Part shown: piece by piece, positions 1 through 8,059 of the stretch | How the letters are laid out: each line of letters opens with the position of its first letter | Numbering within the stretch: the stretch's first letter is position 1 | Assembly: GCA_002400415.1 (NCBI GenBank) | Contig: DGQP01000009.1 | Coordinates: forward strand, 1-64,000 | Source of the DNA: Chitinophagaceae bacterium UBA4411 | GTDB taxonomy: Bacteria; Bacteroidota; Bacteroidia; Chitinophagales; Chitinophagaceae | Direction: 5' to 3' | DNA length: 64,000 nt | The notes under the pieces: generated by a model | What the model saw: only the letters and a program-made list of their open reading frames with translations | What the model was told of the DNA's origin: nothing | Database searches by the model: none | Program-made: the position numbers and the translations under genes

Positions 1-879
1 CCCTGGAAATGGGATCCATCGGACAGCGTTCCAAAACCTTTGCGGGGTGTGCCGCAGGACTCCCTGGTGGATGTCTTCTTTTTACACCCCACCACCTATA
101 CAACAAAATCGAAGAAACGGAAACCAAACGCTGTCATTGATGACAGCTACGTAAATGCAAAAACAGATTATTCGTCCATTTTATACCAGGCCAGTGTATT
201 TAACCAGCAATGCAGGGTTTTTGCCCCGAGGTACCGTCAGGCACATATCGGCAATTTTTTCAGTACAGATGAAACGGCACGACAGGAAGCTTTTGCTGTT
301 GCCTATGCAGATATCAAAGCTGCTTTTACGCATTATTTAAATTACTGGAATAACGGAAGACCCATTATCATTGCTGCTCACAGCCAGGGAAGTTTCCTGG
401 CAGAAAAATTACTGAAAGAGTTTTTTGAAAACAGCCCGTTGAAAAATAAACTGGTTGTTGCATATGTTGTAGGATGGCCTGTTCAGAAAGACTATTTTTC
501 TTCTTTGAAAATATGCAGCGATTCTTTACAAACAGGTTGTATCTGCAGCTGGCGGACGCTGAAGAAAGGATATATTCCTTCTTATCTCAGGGATGAGAAG
601 GGAAACGCATATGCCACCAATCCACTGACATGGACAACGGACAGCAGTTATGCATCCAGGAAATTGAACAAAGGCAGTGTGCTCACCAAATTCAATAAAG
701 TTTACAAATACACAACAGACGCACAGGTCAGCAACGGTTTGCTATTCGTAAAAAGACCAAAATTTCCCTGGAGTTTTTTATACCTCTCCAAAAATTACCA
801 TCCCGGGGATATTAATTTATTTTATCTCAATGTAAGGGACAACATCAAACAACGGATTGATCTGTTCTGGAAACAATAA
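1..879 (+). CDS. DUF3089 alpha/beta-hydrolase-like protein, 5' end missing
   Basis: The open frame enters at base 1 without a start codon, so the gene is cut by the window edge. A TTG at position 40 lies inside conserved sequence and is not the real start. 292 residues are visible. The pattern matches the DUF3089 family of lipase-like alpha/beta hydrolases: a VDVFFLHPTTY strand near the visible N-terminus, an APRYRQAH block, and a nucleophile elbow AAHSQGS (GxSxG-like, HSQGS) about 125 residues in. The substrate is unknown; secretion or lipoprotein export is common in this family but the signal region is outside the window. It ends one base before the convergent exbD-like gene. Confidence 0.85.
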   Translation, partial: PWKWDPSDSVPKPLRGVPQDSLVDVFFLHPTTYTTKSKKRKPNAVIDDSYVNAKTDYSSILYQASVFNQQCRVFAPRYRQAHIGNFFSTDETARQEAFAVAYADIKAAFTHYLNYWNNGRPIIIAAHSQGSFLAEKLLKEFFENSPLKNKLVVAYVVGWPVQKDYFSSLKICSDSLQTGCICSWRTLKKGYIPSYLRDEKGNAYATNPLTWTTDSSYASRKLNKGSVLTKFNKVYKYTTDAQVSNGLLFVKRPKFPWSFLYLSKNYHPGDINLFYLNVRDNIKQRIDLFWKQ

Positions 880-880
880 A

Positions 881-1441
881 CTATTGTTTTCTGTTTAAAT
901 AATCAACCTCTTCTTTTTCCGGTTTCAGAATAGCATATTCTTTTACATTATTGATCATGGCTTCATCGAGCATATCAACCACATTCTGATAGGATGCTTC
1001 TTCCCCGGGCTTGATCAGCAGCATGAGTCCGTCTTTCCCTTCCCTGCTGGCAGGGTTTGCTGCTAATAGCTTCTGTTTCTCCCTGATGATATTCCCGATT
1101 CCCTTATCAACAGCGAAACCGGTTGCATAGATTTTTCCTTCAGCAAACGCCTTCCCCGGATCTCCATGATAATAATAAACAACATTGTTTTTTTCCAGCA
1201 TTACTGTTAAGGCATCCGATTCGCCAAGTGTTGTTTGGGTGCCTTCTGCCGGCATCACCAGTTTGGTAACAGCTGGTTTGCTCATCTCTGCTGTAAAAAC
1301 AAAAAAAGTAATGAGGAGAAAGCCCAGGTCAACCATTGGCGTCATATCTGTACGCAGGGAGTATTTTTTCAGCCGGTGTACTCCCGGCCTGCTCTTTGCT
1401 GATACAGAAGTGTTACTGGTATCAATAGCAGCCATAAACAT
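881..1441 (-). CDS. ExbD/TolR-family biopolymer transport protein
   Basis: 186 residues. A short cytoplasmic N-terminus ending in KKYSLRTDMTPMVDLGFL leads into one membrane helix (about residues 33-55) and then a periplasmic domain. This is the ExbD plan, and the Asp in the MVDLGF segment is the family's proton-pathway residue. ExbD works with ExbB and TonB to drive outer-membrane transport from the proton motive force. No exbB or tonB lies next to it, so it may be an accessory copy. Two ATG codons are close together at the N-terminus (1441 and 1435) and either could be used. It converges with the DUF3089 gene. Confidence 0.85.
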   Translation of the reverse strand: MFMAAIDTSNTSVSAKSRPGVHRLKKYSLRTDMTPMVDLGFLLITFFVFTAEMSKPAVTKLVMPAEGTQTTLGESDALTVMLEKNNVVYYYHGDPGKAFAEGKIYATGFAVDKGIGNIIREKQKLLAANPASREGKDGLMLLIKPGEEASYQNVVDMLDEAMINNVKEYAILKPEKEEVDYLNRKQ

Positions 1442-1533
1442 GTTTTACAATTAGATACATGCGCAGCCTTTATTCCATAACGAAATCATCCGGGCATCTG
1501 ACCCGAATCATGATATACAGTTTATATCCGTTA

Positions 1534-1541
1534 TAACTTTA
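1534..1541 (+). promoter_or_regulatory. Weak -7 box upstream of usp
   Basis: TAACTTTA matches 7 of 8 bases of the Bacteroidota -7 element TAnnTTTG and lies 16 bases before the usp start codon. No clear -33 TTTG was found. Confidence 0.3.
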
Positions 1542-1557
1542 CATACAACTTAAAAAC

Positions 1558-2388
1558 ATGAAAACGATAATCATTCCAACCGACTTTTCTCCGGCAGCCA
1601 CCAATGCCATGAATTATGGATTGGATATGGCAAAAGCCATCAATGCCAGTGTGATGCTGTTTCATGTGTACAATGTACCGGTCAGTATGTCGGATGTGCC
1701 GGTGCTGCTTGTTTCCGTGGAAGAACTGAAACAGGAGGCTGAAGCAAAAATGAAAGAAGTGAAAGCAGCAGCTGAACATGTCACTTCGGGTAACGTGAAA
1801 ATATACAGTGAGACCCGCCTGGGTGATGTGATGGACGAACTTCAGGATCTTTGTAATCACCTGCAGCCTTTTGCCATCATTATGGGCAGCCGGGGATCAT
1901 CAGGATTGGAAAGAGTGATTTTCGGAAGTACTACGCTTTCTGCTATCCGTCATATTGCTTACCCGGTCATTGCAGTTCCTCCCGGTAAAGAATACGGGAA
2001 AGGTATTCAGAAAATAGGCTTTGCCTGTGATTTCAGGGATGTGGTGAAGGAAACTCCGGCTCCTGCTATAAAGACGATCGTTAAGGAATTCAATGCAGAA
2101 CTGCACGTACTGAACGTAGATTACAAAGACAAACATTTTAAACCAGAAACCCCTGAGCAATCATTGTTGTTGCATACCATGCTGGAAGACCTGCATCCAA
2201 AATATGATTTCATCCAGCATGAAGATATTGAAGACGGGCTGAATGATTTCGCAGAAAAGAATAACCTGGATCTTATAATTACCATACCGAAGAAACATAA
2301 ATTATTACAGGGCATCTTTAAAACAAGCTCAACCAAGCAATTGATCTATCATTCCCATGTCCCTGTGATGTGTGTACACGAGGGCTAA
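1558..2388 (+). CDS. Universal stress protein, two tandem Usp domains
   Basis: 276 residues made of two UspA-like Rossmann domains. The first begins MKTIIIPTDFSPAATNAM and ends in the ATP-binding-type motif MGSRGSSGLERVIFGSTT (about residues 110-128), which fits the GxxGx9GS pattern. The second (about residues 145-276) starts KIGFACDF and has lost that motif (IPKKHKLLQGIFKTSSTKQ). This asymmetry is common in Bacteroidota double-domain Usp proteins. Likely a cytoplasmic stress or adenine-nucleotide-sensing protein; the specific role is unknown. It stands alone and is followed by a strong bidirectional terminator. Confidence 0.9.
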   Translation: MKTIIIPTDFSPAATNAMNYGLDMAKAINASVMLFHVYNVPVSMSDVPVLLVSVEELKQEAEAKMKEVKAAAEHVTSGNVKIYSETRLGDVMDELQDLCNHLQPFAIIMGSRGSSGLERVIFGSTTLSAIRHIAYPVIAVPPGKEYGKGIQKIGFACDFRDVVKETPAPAIKTIVKEFNAELHVLNVDYKDKHFKPETPEQSLLLHTMLEDLHPKYDFIQHEDIEDGLNDFAEKNNLDLIITIPKKHKLLQGIFKTSSTKQLIYHSHVPVMCVHEG

Positions 2389-2469
2389 GCATCCCCCGGC
2401 AAAGGAGAACCTCTAACCGTCAACTCTCCTATTGCCACTTGGCATAAGTAAACCGTGTACTTAAACATG

Positions 2470-2508
2470 AAAAGAGGTCAAAGGAAATTTCCTTTGACCT
2501 CTTTTTTT
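2470..2508. terminator. Perfect 18-bp palindromic terminator, bidirectional
   Basis: Bases 2470-2487 and 2488-2505 are exact reverse complements, with an A run on the left and a T run (2502-2508) on the right. It lies between the convergent usp and asnS genes and can serve both. Confidence 0.85.
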
Positions 2509-2532
2509 CTATTGCGTTTGCGAGGTATTCAT

Positions 2533-3975
2533 TTAAAATTCTGCACTGCCCGGTGTTCTCGGGAAAGCAATGACGTCGCGGATATTCGTCATCCCGGTTA
2601 CAAACTGCACCATTCTTTCAAAGCCTAATCCAAAACCGGCATGTGGCACAGAGCCAAATCTTCTTGTATCAAGGTACCACCACAATTCTTCAGCCGGTAC
2701 ATGCATTTTTTCCATCCTGGCCAGCAGCTTGTCCATCCTTTCTTCCCGTTGTGAGCCACCCACGATCTCACCAATACCCGGCGCTAATATATCCATGGCG
2801 GCCACTGTTTTTCCATCATCATTCATCCGCATGTAAAAGGCTTTGATCTGCTCAGGATAGTTGATCAGGATAACCGGTTTTTTGAAATGTTTCTCCACCA
2901 GGTAGCGTTCATGTTCACTTTGCAGGTCCATTCCCCATCCGGTGATCTCGTATTGAAATTTCTTTTTCTTATTATGATTGCTCTCTCTCAGGATGTCAAT
3001 CGCTTCTGTATAAGTAAGACGCTGGAAGTCGTTGTTTACTACAAATTCCAGTTTTTCGATCAATCCCATTTCGCTGCGTTTATCCTGCGGCAATTGCTTT
3101 TCCTCATCTGCCAGGCGCTGGGCAAGGAATTCAAGGTCTTCCTTATTGTTTTGCATCACATAATTGATCAGGTACTTGATAAACTCTTCAGCGAGATTCA
3201 TATTATCCTCCAGGTCACAAAAAGCCATTTCGGGTTCTATCATCCAGAATTCAGCAAGGTGCCTCGCCGTGTTACTATTCTCAGCCCGGAATGTGGGACC
3301 GAATGTATAGATCTCACCAAAAGCAGTAGCGCCCAACTCTCCTTCCAATTGCCCGCTCACCGTAAGATTAGTGCTGCGGCCAAAAAAATCTTCCTTGAAA
3401 TTAATCGAACCGTCTTCGTTCTTCGGAGCTGTGCCATCAATAGGTAAGGTGGTAACCCGGAACATTTCACCCGCACCTTCTGCATCACTGGCGGTGATTA
3501 TAGGGGTGTGCATATACACAAAGCCTTTGTCGTTGTAAAATTTATGTACAGCAAATGCCAGTGCATGGCGCACACGGAATACAGAACCAAATGTATTGGT
3601 ACGAAAACGTAAATGGGCTTTCTCTCTCAAAAACTCAAGACTATGTTTCTTGGGCTGCAACGGATATACTTCTGCATCACTGTCGCCCAGTATTTCAATA
3701 GCAGCAGCCTGCAGGTCCATCTTCTGTCCCTTCCCCAACGAAGGCACCACGTTACCTGTTACTTTCAACGAAGCAGAAGTAGTGACTCTTTTCAGCAACT
3801 CTTCATTAAACCTGCCCAGCTCGGCCACTACCTGTAAATTATTATTGGTGCTGCCATCATTCAGGGCGATAAACTGGTTGTTGCGGAAGGTCCGCACCCA
3901 ACCCATCACGGTTACTTCCTGCCCTTTTGGTTCCTGCGCCAGCAGCTCTTTGATTTTGATTCGTTTGTTGAACAT
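2533..3975 (-). CDS. asnS: Asparagine-tRNA ligase
   Basis: 480 residues, full length for AsnRS. It joins Asn to tRNA-Asn using ATP. The N-terminal OB-fold anticodon-binding domain is visible (VTVMGWVRTFRNNQFIALNDGS, about residues 20-42). The class II catalytic domain follows, with motif 2 (TFRAENSNTARHLAEF) and C-terminal motif 3 (GFGLGFERMVQFVTG). The RHLAEFWMIEPE segment is typical of AsnRS and AspRS. The start is an ATG preceded at 25 bases by a CAAAGATA (minus-strand TATCTTTG) box. It is monocistronic and converges with usp. Confidence 0.97.
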   Translation of the reverse strand: MFNKRIKIKELLAQEPKGQEVTVMGWVRTFRNNQFIALNDGSTNNNLQVVAELGRFNEELLKRVTTSASLKVTGNVVPSLGKGQKMDLQAAAIEILGDSDAEVYPLQPKKHSLEFLREKAHLRFRTNTFGSVFRVRHALAFAVHKFYNDKGFVYMHTPIITASDAEGAGEMFRVTTLPIDGTAPKNEDGSINFKEDFFGRSTNLTVSGQLEGELGATAFGEIYTFGPTFRAENSNTARHLAEFWMIEPEMAFCDLEDNMNLAEEFIKYLINYVMQNNKEDLEFLAQRLADEEKQLPQDKRSEMGLIEKLEFVVNNDFQRLTYTEAIDILRESNHNKKKKFQYEITGWGMDLQSEHERYLVEKHFKKPVILINYPEQIKAFYMRMNDDGKTVAAMDILAPGIGEIVGGSQREERMDKLLARMEKMHVPAEELWWYLDTRRFGSVPHAGFGLGFERMVQFVTGMTNIRDVIAFPRTPGSAEF

Positions 3976-3993
3976 ACCTGAATTTTAGGTCGG

Positions 3994-4001
3994 CAAAGAT
4001 A
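3994..4001 (-). promoter_or_regulatory. -7 promoter box for asnS
   Basis: On the minus strand this reads TATCTTTG, an exact TAnnTTTG match, 18 bases upstream of the asnS ATG. No good -33 TTTG is seen at the expected distance. Confidence 0.5.
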
Positions 4002-4094
4002 TGACATGAAATACAGCCTTGTACCTATTATATAACTTAAAACAGGAATCTAAAATACTACTTTCCGGGTATCGGGATTAAAAGTCGCTTTTAA

Positions 4095-4102
4095 TATATT
4101 TG
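4095..4102 (+). promoter_or_regulatory. -7 promoter box for the frameshifted lipoprotein gene
   Basis: TATATTTG is an exact match to TAnnTTTG, 29 bases before the ATG at 4132. No convincing -33 element is seen. Confidence 0.45.
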
Positions 4103-4131
4103 AAAATCGTTTTTAACCTAAACCTTCTTTT

Positions 4132-5197
4132 ATGAAAAAATTAGTCCCTTTTAACTTCTTGAAGCGGCTGTTAAGTCCTCTTTTTATATTTGCTCTAACC
4201 CTTAGTTCATGTCAAAGAGATATTGCTGAGGGGTCTATTGAGCCCACTCAAAGTAAACAGAAAATATTGAATTGGCTTAACTGACTATGGAGTTAATAAA
4301 ATCCAATCTCTCATTGAAGCAATAGATTTCTCCGACCTAAGAACTGAGATAATAAATGAGACTGAAAAAATATTTATTGTTTCTTTAAACGACTTATTAA
4401 AAACAAATTATAATAAAACAAATCCTTCAATTAAATTACTACTATTAATAGAAAATGAGTTGGGAGAAATAAGAAGAGGGCACATAGTTGAGTATGCTCC
4501 TTACTCTAAAGAAATATCTAAAAAACTACCCACCAATACATTTCATAATATGTACAGCGGCAACAAGCTAAACAGTGATGGGGTTTTTTCGTTTCTCAGC
4601 ATTTTTGGGAATTTTCAGTTTGAAGTAGTTTACAAAAGAGGAGATTTGGCTTCATCAAAACTCTATAAAAAAAAGAAGGATACAAATACCTTTATAGAAT
4701 CCGAATCATGCACTAACTGGTATTTAGTAACAACCACCTACAATCCCGATGGAACAACTGAAACGACTTGGGAATTTTTGTTCACATCATGCGATGAATG
4801 TGACCCTACAATGGAATGCGATGAAACAGGCGGAGGCGGTAGTGGGGGTGGAACAGAAGGTTATGAATTTGAGGCTGTTAAAACTAAAGATTGGAATGTA
4901 TTTTTAGAACCAATAAGTGGAGTTGGGGAAATTAAGTCGGTTGAAAGGCTTAAAGGAAAAAGGAATTCTGCTGAGCCTCAAGGAGGGCATTTTACATCTA
5001 TTGTACATGATTGGTCCATTTGTAATTTTTGTTCTTCTGGTAACCCAAATGATGTGTGGATCGAAACATCAAGTAGTGTTTCCGCGTCAGGGCAGTCTGC
5101 TACAAGTTCAGTAACGGGAAATTTATCTTATCAAGGAGTTTTCCGTCCTGGTATTACCAATACTAAAACGTGGTCTTTCCAAGAAGTCTTTCCATAA
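4132..5197 (+). pseudogene. Lipoprotein gene with a frameshift near 4279
   Basis: An ATG at 4132 opens a typical lipoprotein signal peptide (FIFALTLSSC, Cys about residue 27), but this frame stops at 4282-4284 after 50 codons. A second frame is open from 4271 and continues to 5197. Removing one A at about 4279-4280 joins the frames smoothly (…NWLTDYGVNKIQ…), giving a protein of about 354 residues. The second frame has no good ATG; the first TTG (4460) is far inside the joined protein. The C-terminal half has a Cys cluster (SCDECDPTMECDE) and a Gly-rich linker. The family is not recognised. It could be a real pseudogene, a phase-variable gene or a sequencing error. Confidence 0.65.
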
Positions 5198-5204
5198 GAA
5201 TCAC

Positions 5205-5240
5205 AAAATCGTAATGGAGTGTTCACTCCATTACGATTTT
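5205..5240 (+). terminator. 17-bp hairpin after the broken lipoprotein gene
   Basis: Bases 5205-5221 and 5224-5240 are exact reverse complements with a 2-base loop, ending in TTTT. The stem lies just after the stop at 5197. The ATG at 5214 is inside the stem, which argues that the next gene starts further downstream. Confidence 0.7.
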
Positions 5241-5252
5241 AAATACATGCAC

Positions 5253-6005
5253 ATGCCTTTTCTTATTACAAACACCCATAACTGTATTATCAGCTTTATT
5301 AGCTCTTCTTTAATTTTTCTATCTTGTTCTTCTTCAAAAAGTCAGGAAATAAAGCAGGGAATAATTCAACAAAAAACTCAGTTTTACAATACAAATGGTG
5401 AAGTTACTTTTACCCATTACATAAAACTTTTTTTTAAGGATAGTGTATCGGTACAAGAAATTAGAGGAGTAACTACAATTACCGACACAGCAAACAAGAA
5501 AACTGTGACTTATCCTTTGTTATTTTGTAGATATATTGATTTGCGTAGTAAGGCATTATATGATTATGAAACTTTCTCTGATACTGCAAGCATCATACAT
5601 AAAGCAATTCTTCCAGATTCTTTAATGCTTGACGGCGGATGGAGTTTTTATTCAGAAAAAGCTCCAATAATTCAAGGGACACCTGAAACTATCCCAGATA
5701 CTGTTATTAACAATATAAATTACAAAAGAGCCAAGTTTATTTTTAGTTGGACTGACCCTAAAAAAACTTATTTGATTGGACATTTTATTTGTGACGGCAG
5801 AGGAGATATGTTTTCTCTAGAAAAAGCCTATAGCAGGCGCCAAAACTGCATTTTGGTTAGCTTTTTTGATTACAAGGTTAATTCGGTAAAGCCTTTTGCC
5901 TCTGTTGAACTTTCCTTTCTTTCCAGCATCCTTTCAAAAGAAGAGTTAAAAATTTTGGATACTTGGGAGAGGAATGCCAAAAACAACCCGATTCCGGCCA
6001 AATAG
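5253..6005 (+). CDS. Putative lipoprotein of unknown function
   Basis: About 250 residues from the ATG at 5253 (5247 is also possible). The frame extends back to an ATG at 5214, but that lies inside the terminator hairpin. The N-terminus is hydrophobic (IISFISSSLIFLSC) followed by Ser/Lys, consistent with a lipoprotein signal and Cys acylation site. The rest is soluble and AT-rich, with no recognised motif. It follows the broken lipoprotein gene and shares its low GC content, unlike the flanking housekeeping genes, so the pair may have arrived together or evolve fast. Function cannot be given. Confidence 0.6.
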   Translation: MPFLITNTHNCIISFISSSLIFLSCSSSKSQEIKQGIIQQKTQFYNTNGEVTFTHYIKLFFKDSVSVQEIRGVTTITDTANKKTVTYPLLFCRYIDLRSKALYDYETFSDTASIIHKAILPDSLMLDGGWSFYSEKAPIIQGTPETIPDTVINNINYKRAKFIFSWTDPKKTYLIGHFICDGRGDMFSLEKAYSRRQNCILVSFFDYKVNSVKPFASVELSFLSSILSKEELKILDTWERNAKNNPIPAK

Positions 6006-6301
6006 TATAAAGCCCGAAAACCAAAACGGACGAACAAACCTATCTCCTCAACGTTGCCTCCGAGCTACAATCCCCGCTAAACCAGTTAAATGCCGCCGGA
6101 TTTCTTTAAAACCACTTAGCCCAAAAATTTTTGATTTTCCCGATTTAGCTGTATTATTGCAGCAGAAAGAGGCCGATAAGTATAGTTCTCCCAAGGCTTT
6201 GATACATCATTTACCTGCCTGTTTCATTCAACATAAATTCAAACTTTTTTCTGTTTTCAAGTCTGGTGACCCTGCGTCGTGACTAACCTCAAGATTTTTA
6301 T
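6006..6301. other. Non-coding gap upstream of rho, possible gene remnant
   Basis: A 102-codon frame (5974-6282) is rich in Pro, Arg and Lys and overlaps the previous gene; it looks random. In another frame about 29 codons around 6017-6108 read like ordinary protein (TYLLNVASELQSPLNQL) but have no start, so a decayed fragment is possible. Nothing else is supported. Confidence 0.3.
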
Positions 6302-7936
6302 ATGTATGACATTCTGCAATTGAACGATATGCTCGTTCCTGAACTGCTGGACATAGCTGAGCAGTTAAAGATCCCTAATACCAAAAAATTAGATAAACAA
6401 GGCCTCGTTTACAAAATCCTTGACAGCCAGGCAATTGCCGGCTCAAAAGGTGCAACAACCGGTAATGATGGCAAACGGAAACGTATCATCAAAACCAGCA
6501 CCAGTACCGGCAGTGAAGAGGCAGTGGTGGAAAGCGGAGGGGAAGAGAAAGCGGCCGTTAAGAAACCCAATATACCTGTAAAAAAAGAAGACAAAGCTCC
6601 CCCGGTCAAGAAGGCCCGTGCAAAGAAACACGAAGAAAGAGAACCCGGAGCCGATCAAAATAACCAGCCGGCGGCGGCAGAACAACAATCCATCCAGGCA
6701 GAAACACCGCAACCTGTAATAACCAGCGAACCGGAACAGCAATCGGCAGAAAACCCTTCCGGAGCTAACCTTCCTAATAAAGTATACCCCCAGCGCAGGG
6801 ACCAGCAGTTCAATATTGAATTTGACGGCGTGATACTGGGTGAAGGCGTACTGGAAATGATGCCGGATGGCTATGGATTTCTCCGTTCTTCTGATTACAA
6901 CTATTTGTCATCACCGGATGATGTCTACGTTTCTCCTTCCCAGATAAAATTGTTTGGATTAAAAACGGGTGATACCGTACACGGTGCGGTGCGTCCCCCG
7001 AAAGAAGGTGAAAAGTATTTCGCTTTACTGAAAGTGGATACGATCAATAACAAGAGCCCGGAAGAAGTTCGTGACCGTGTACCGTTTGATTACCTGACAC
7101 CATTGTTCCCCTATGAAAAACTGAACCTGTTCACGCAGCCTTCGGATTATTCCACCCGTATCATGGACCTGTTCACGCCCATTGGTAAAGGACAGCGGGG
7201 ATTGATCGTGGCGCAACCCAAGACGGGTAAAACCATGCTGCTGAAAGCAGTGGCTAACGCCATTGCAGCCAACCACCCGGAATGCTACCTGATGGTGGTA
7301 CTGGTGGATGAACGCCCGGAAGAGGTAACCGATATGGAACGCAGCATCAAAGGAGAAGTAATTGCTTCCACTTTTGATGAGCCGGCTGAAAAACATGTTA
7401 AAGTATCAACGATAGCTTTACAAAAAGCAAAACGGTTAGTGGAATGCGGACACGATGTGGTGATACTATTAGATTCGATCACCCGCCTGGCCCGTGCACA
7501 CAATACTGTAGCTCCTTCCAGCGGTAAAGTATTATCCGGTGGTGTGGAAGCCAATGCAATGCAAAAACCCAAACAATTCTTTGGCGCTGCCCGTAAAATT
7601 GAAGATGGTGGTTCACTCACTATTATTGCCACAGCCCTGGTGGATACCGGCAGTAAAATGGATGAGGTGATCTTTGAAGAATTTAAAGGAACCGGTAATA
7701 TGGAATTGCAGCTTGACCGTCGCCTGGCCAATAAACGTATTTATCCTGCTATTGACCTCGTTGCTTCATCCACCCGTCGTGATGACCTGTTACTCGACAG
7801 GGATGTGCTGCAACGCATGAACCTGCTCCGTGTTTATTTAACCGACATGAATGCCGAAGAAGCGATGCGGGAATTACAGAACCGGATGAAAGGAACCAAG
7901 AACAATGAAGAGTTCCTTGCAAGTATGAACCGGTAG
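6302..7936 (+). CDS. rho: Transcription termination factor Rho
   Basis: 544 residues, longer than E. coli Rho (419) because of a charged Lys/Glu/Pro/Gln-rich insert (about residues 50-165) between the N-terminal Rho-N helices (MLVPELLDIAEQLKI) and the RNA-binding cold-shock domain (EGVLEMMPDGYGFLRS). The ATPase core has Walker A (AQPKTGKTMLLKA), the EERPEEV-like VDERPEEVTDM segment, Walker B (VVILLDSITRLARAHN), and the Q-loop and R-loop region (LSGGVEANAMQKPKQFFGAARKIEDGGSLT). Rho is a hexameric RNA helicase that ends transcription of untranslated RNA. Such N-terminal inserts are common in Bacteroidota. Monocistronic, followed by an intrinsic terminator. Confidence 0.97.
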   Translation: MYDILQLNDMLVPELLDIAEQLKIPNTKKLDKQGLVYKILDSQAIAGSKGATTGNDGKRKRIIKTSTSTGSEEAVVESGGEEKAAVKKPNIPVKKEDKAPPVKKARAKKHEEREPGADQNNQPAAAEQQSIQAETPQPVITSEPEQQSAENPSGANLPNKVYPQRRDQQFNIEFDGVILGEGVLEMMPDGYGFLRSSDYNYLSSPDDVYVSPSQIKLFGLKTGDTVHGAVRPPKEGEKYFALLKVDTINNKSPEEVRDRVPFDYLTPLFPYEKLNLFTQPSDYSTRIMDLFTPIGKGQRGLIVAQPKTGKTMLLKAVANAIAANHPECYLMVVLVDERPEEVTDMERSIKGEVIASTFDEPAEKHVKVSTIALQKAKRLVECGHDVVILLDSITRLARAHNTVAPSSGKVLSGGVEANAMQKPKQFFGAARKIEDGGSLTIIATALVDTGSKMDEVIFEEFKGTGNMELQLDRRLANKRIYPAIDLVASSTRRDDLLLDRDVLQRMNLLRVYLTDMNAEEAMRELQNRMKGTKNNEEFLASMNR

Positions 7937-7969
7937 TTTGACAACGAGATAATTTGATAATTCGTCAAT

Positions 7970-8000
7970 AAAAGCTGTTCCAAGTAAGAACAGCTTTTTT
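7970..8000 (+). terminator. Intrinsic terminator after rho
   Basis: An 11-bp perfect stem (7970-7980 with 7988-7998), a 7-base loop and a T run to 8000, 33 bases after the rho stop. Confidence 0.85.
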
Positions 8001-8059
8001 AATTCGGTCTTCTTTATTCCTTTTCAAATTGACTAATTTGCCAATTGCCTGTCGCCCTG

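Noticed and set aside
5974..6282. 102-codon frame between the lipoprotein gene and rho
   Set aside because: It overlaps the upstream gene and has a random, basic, Pro-rich composition.
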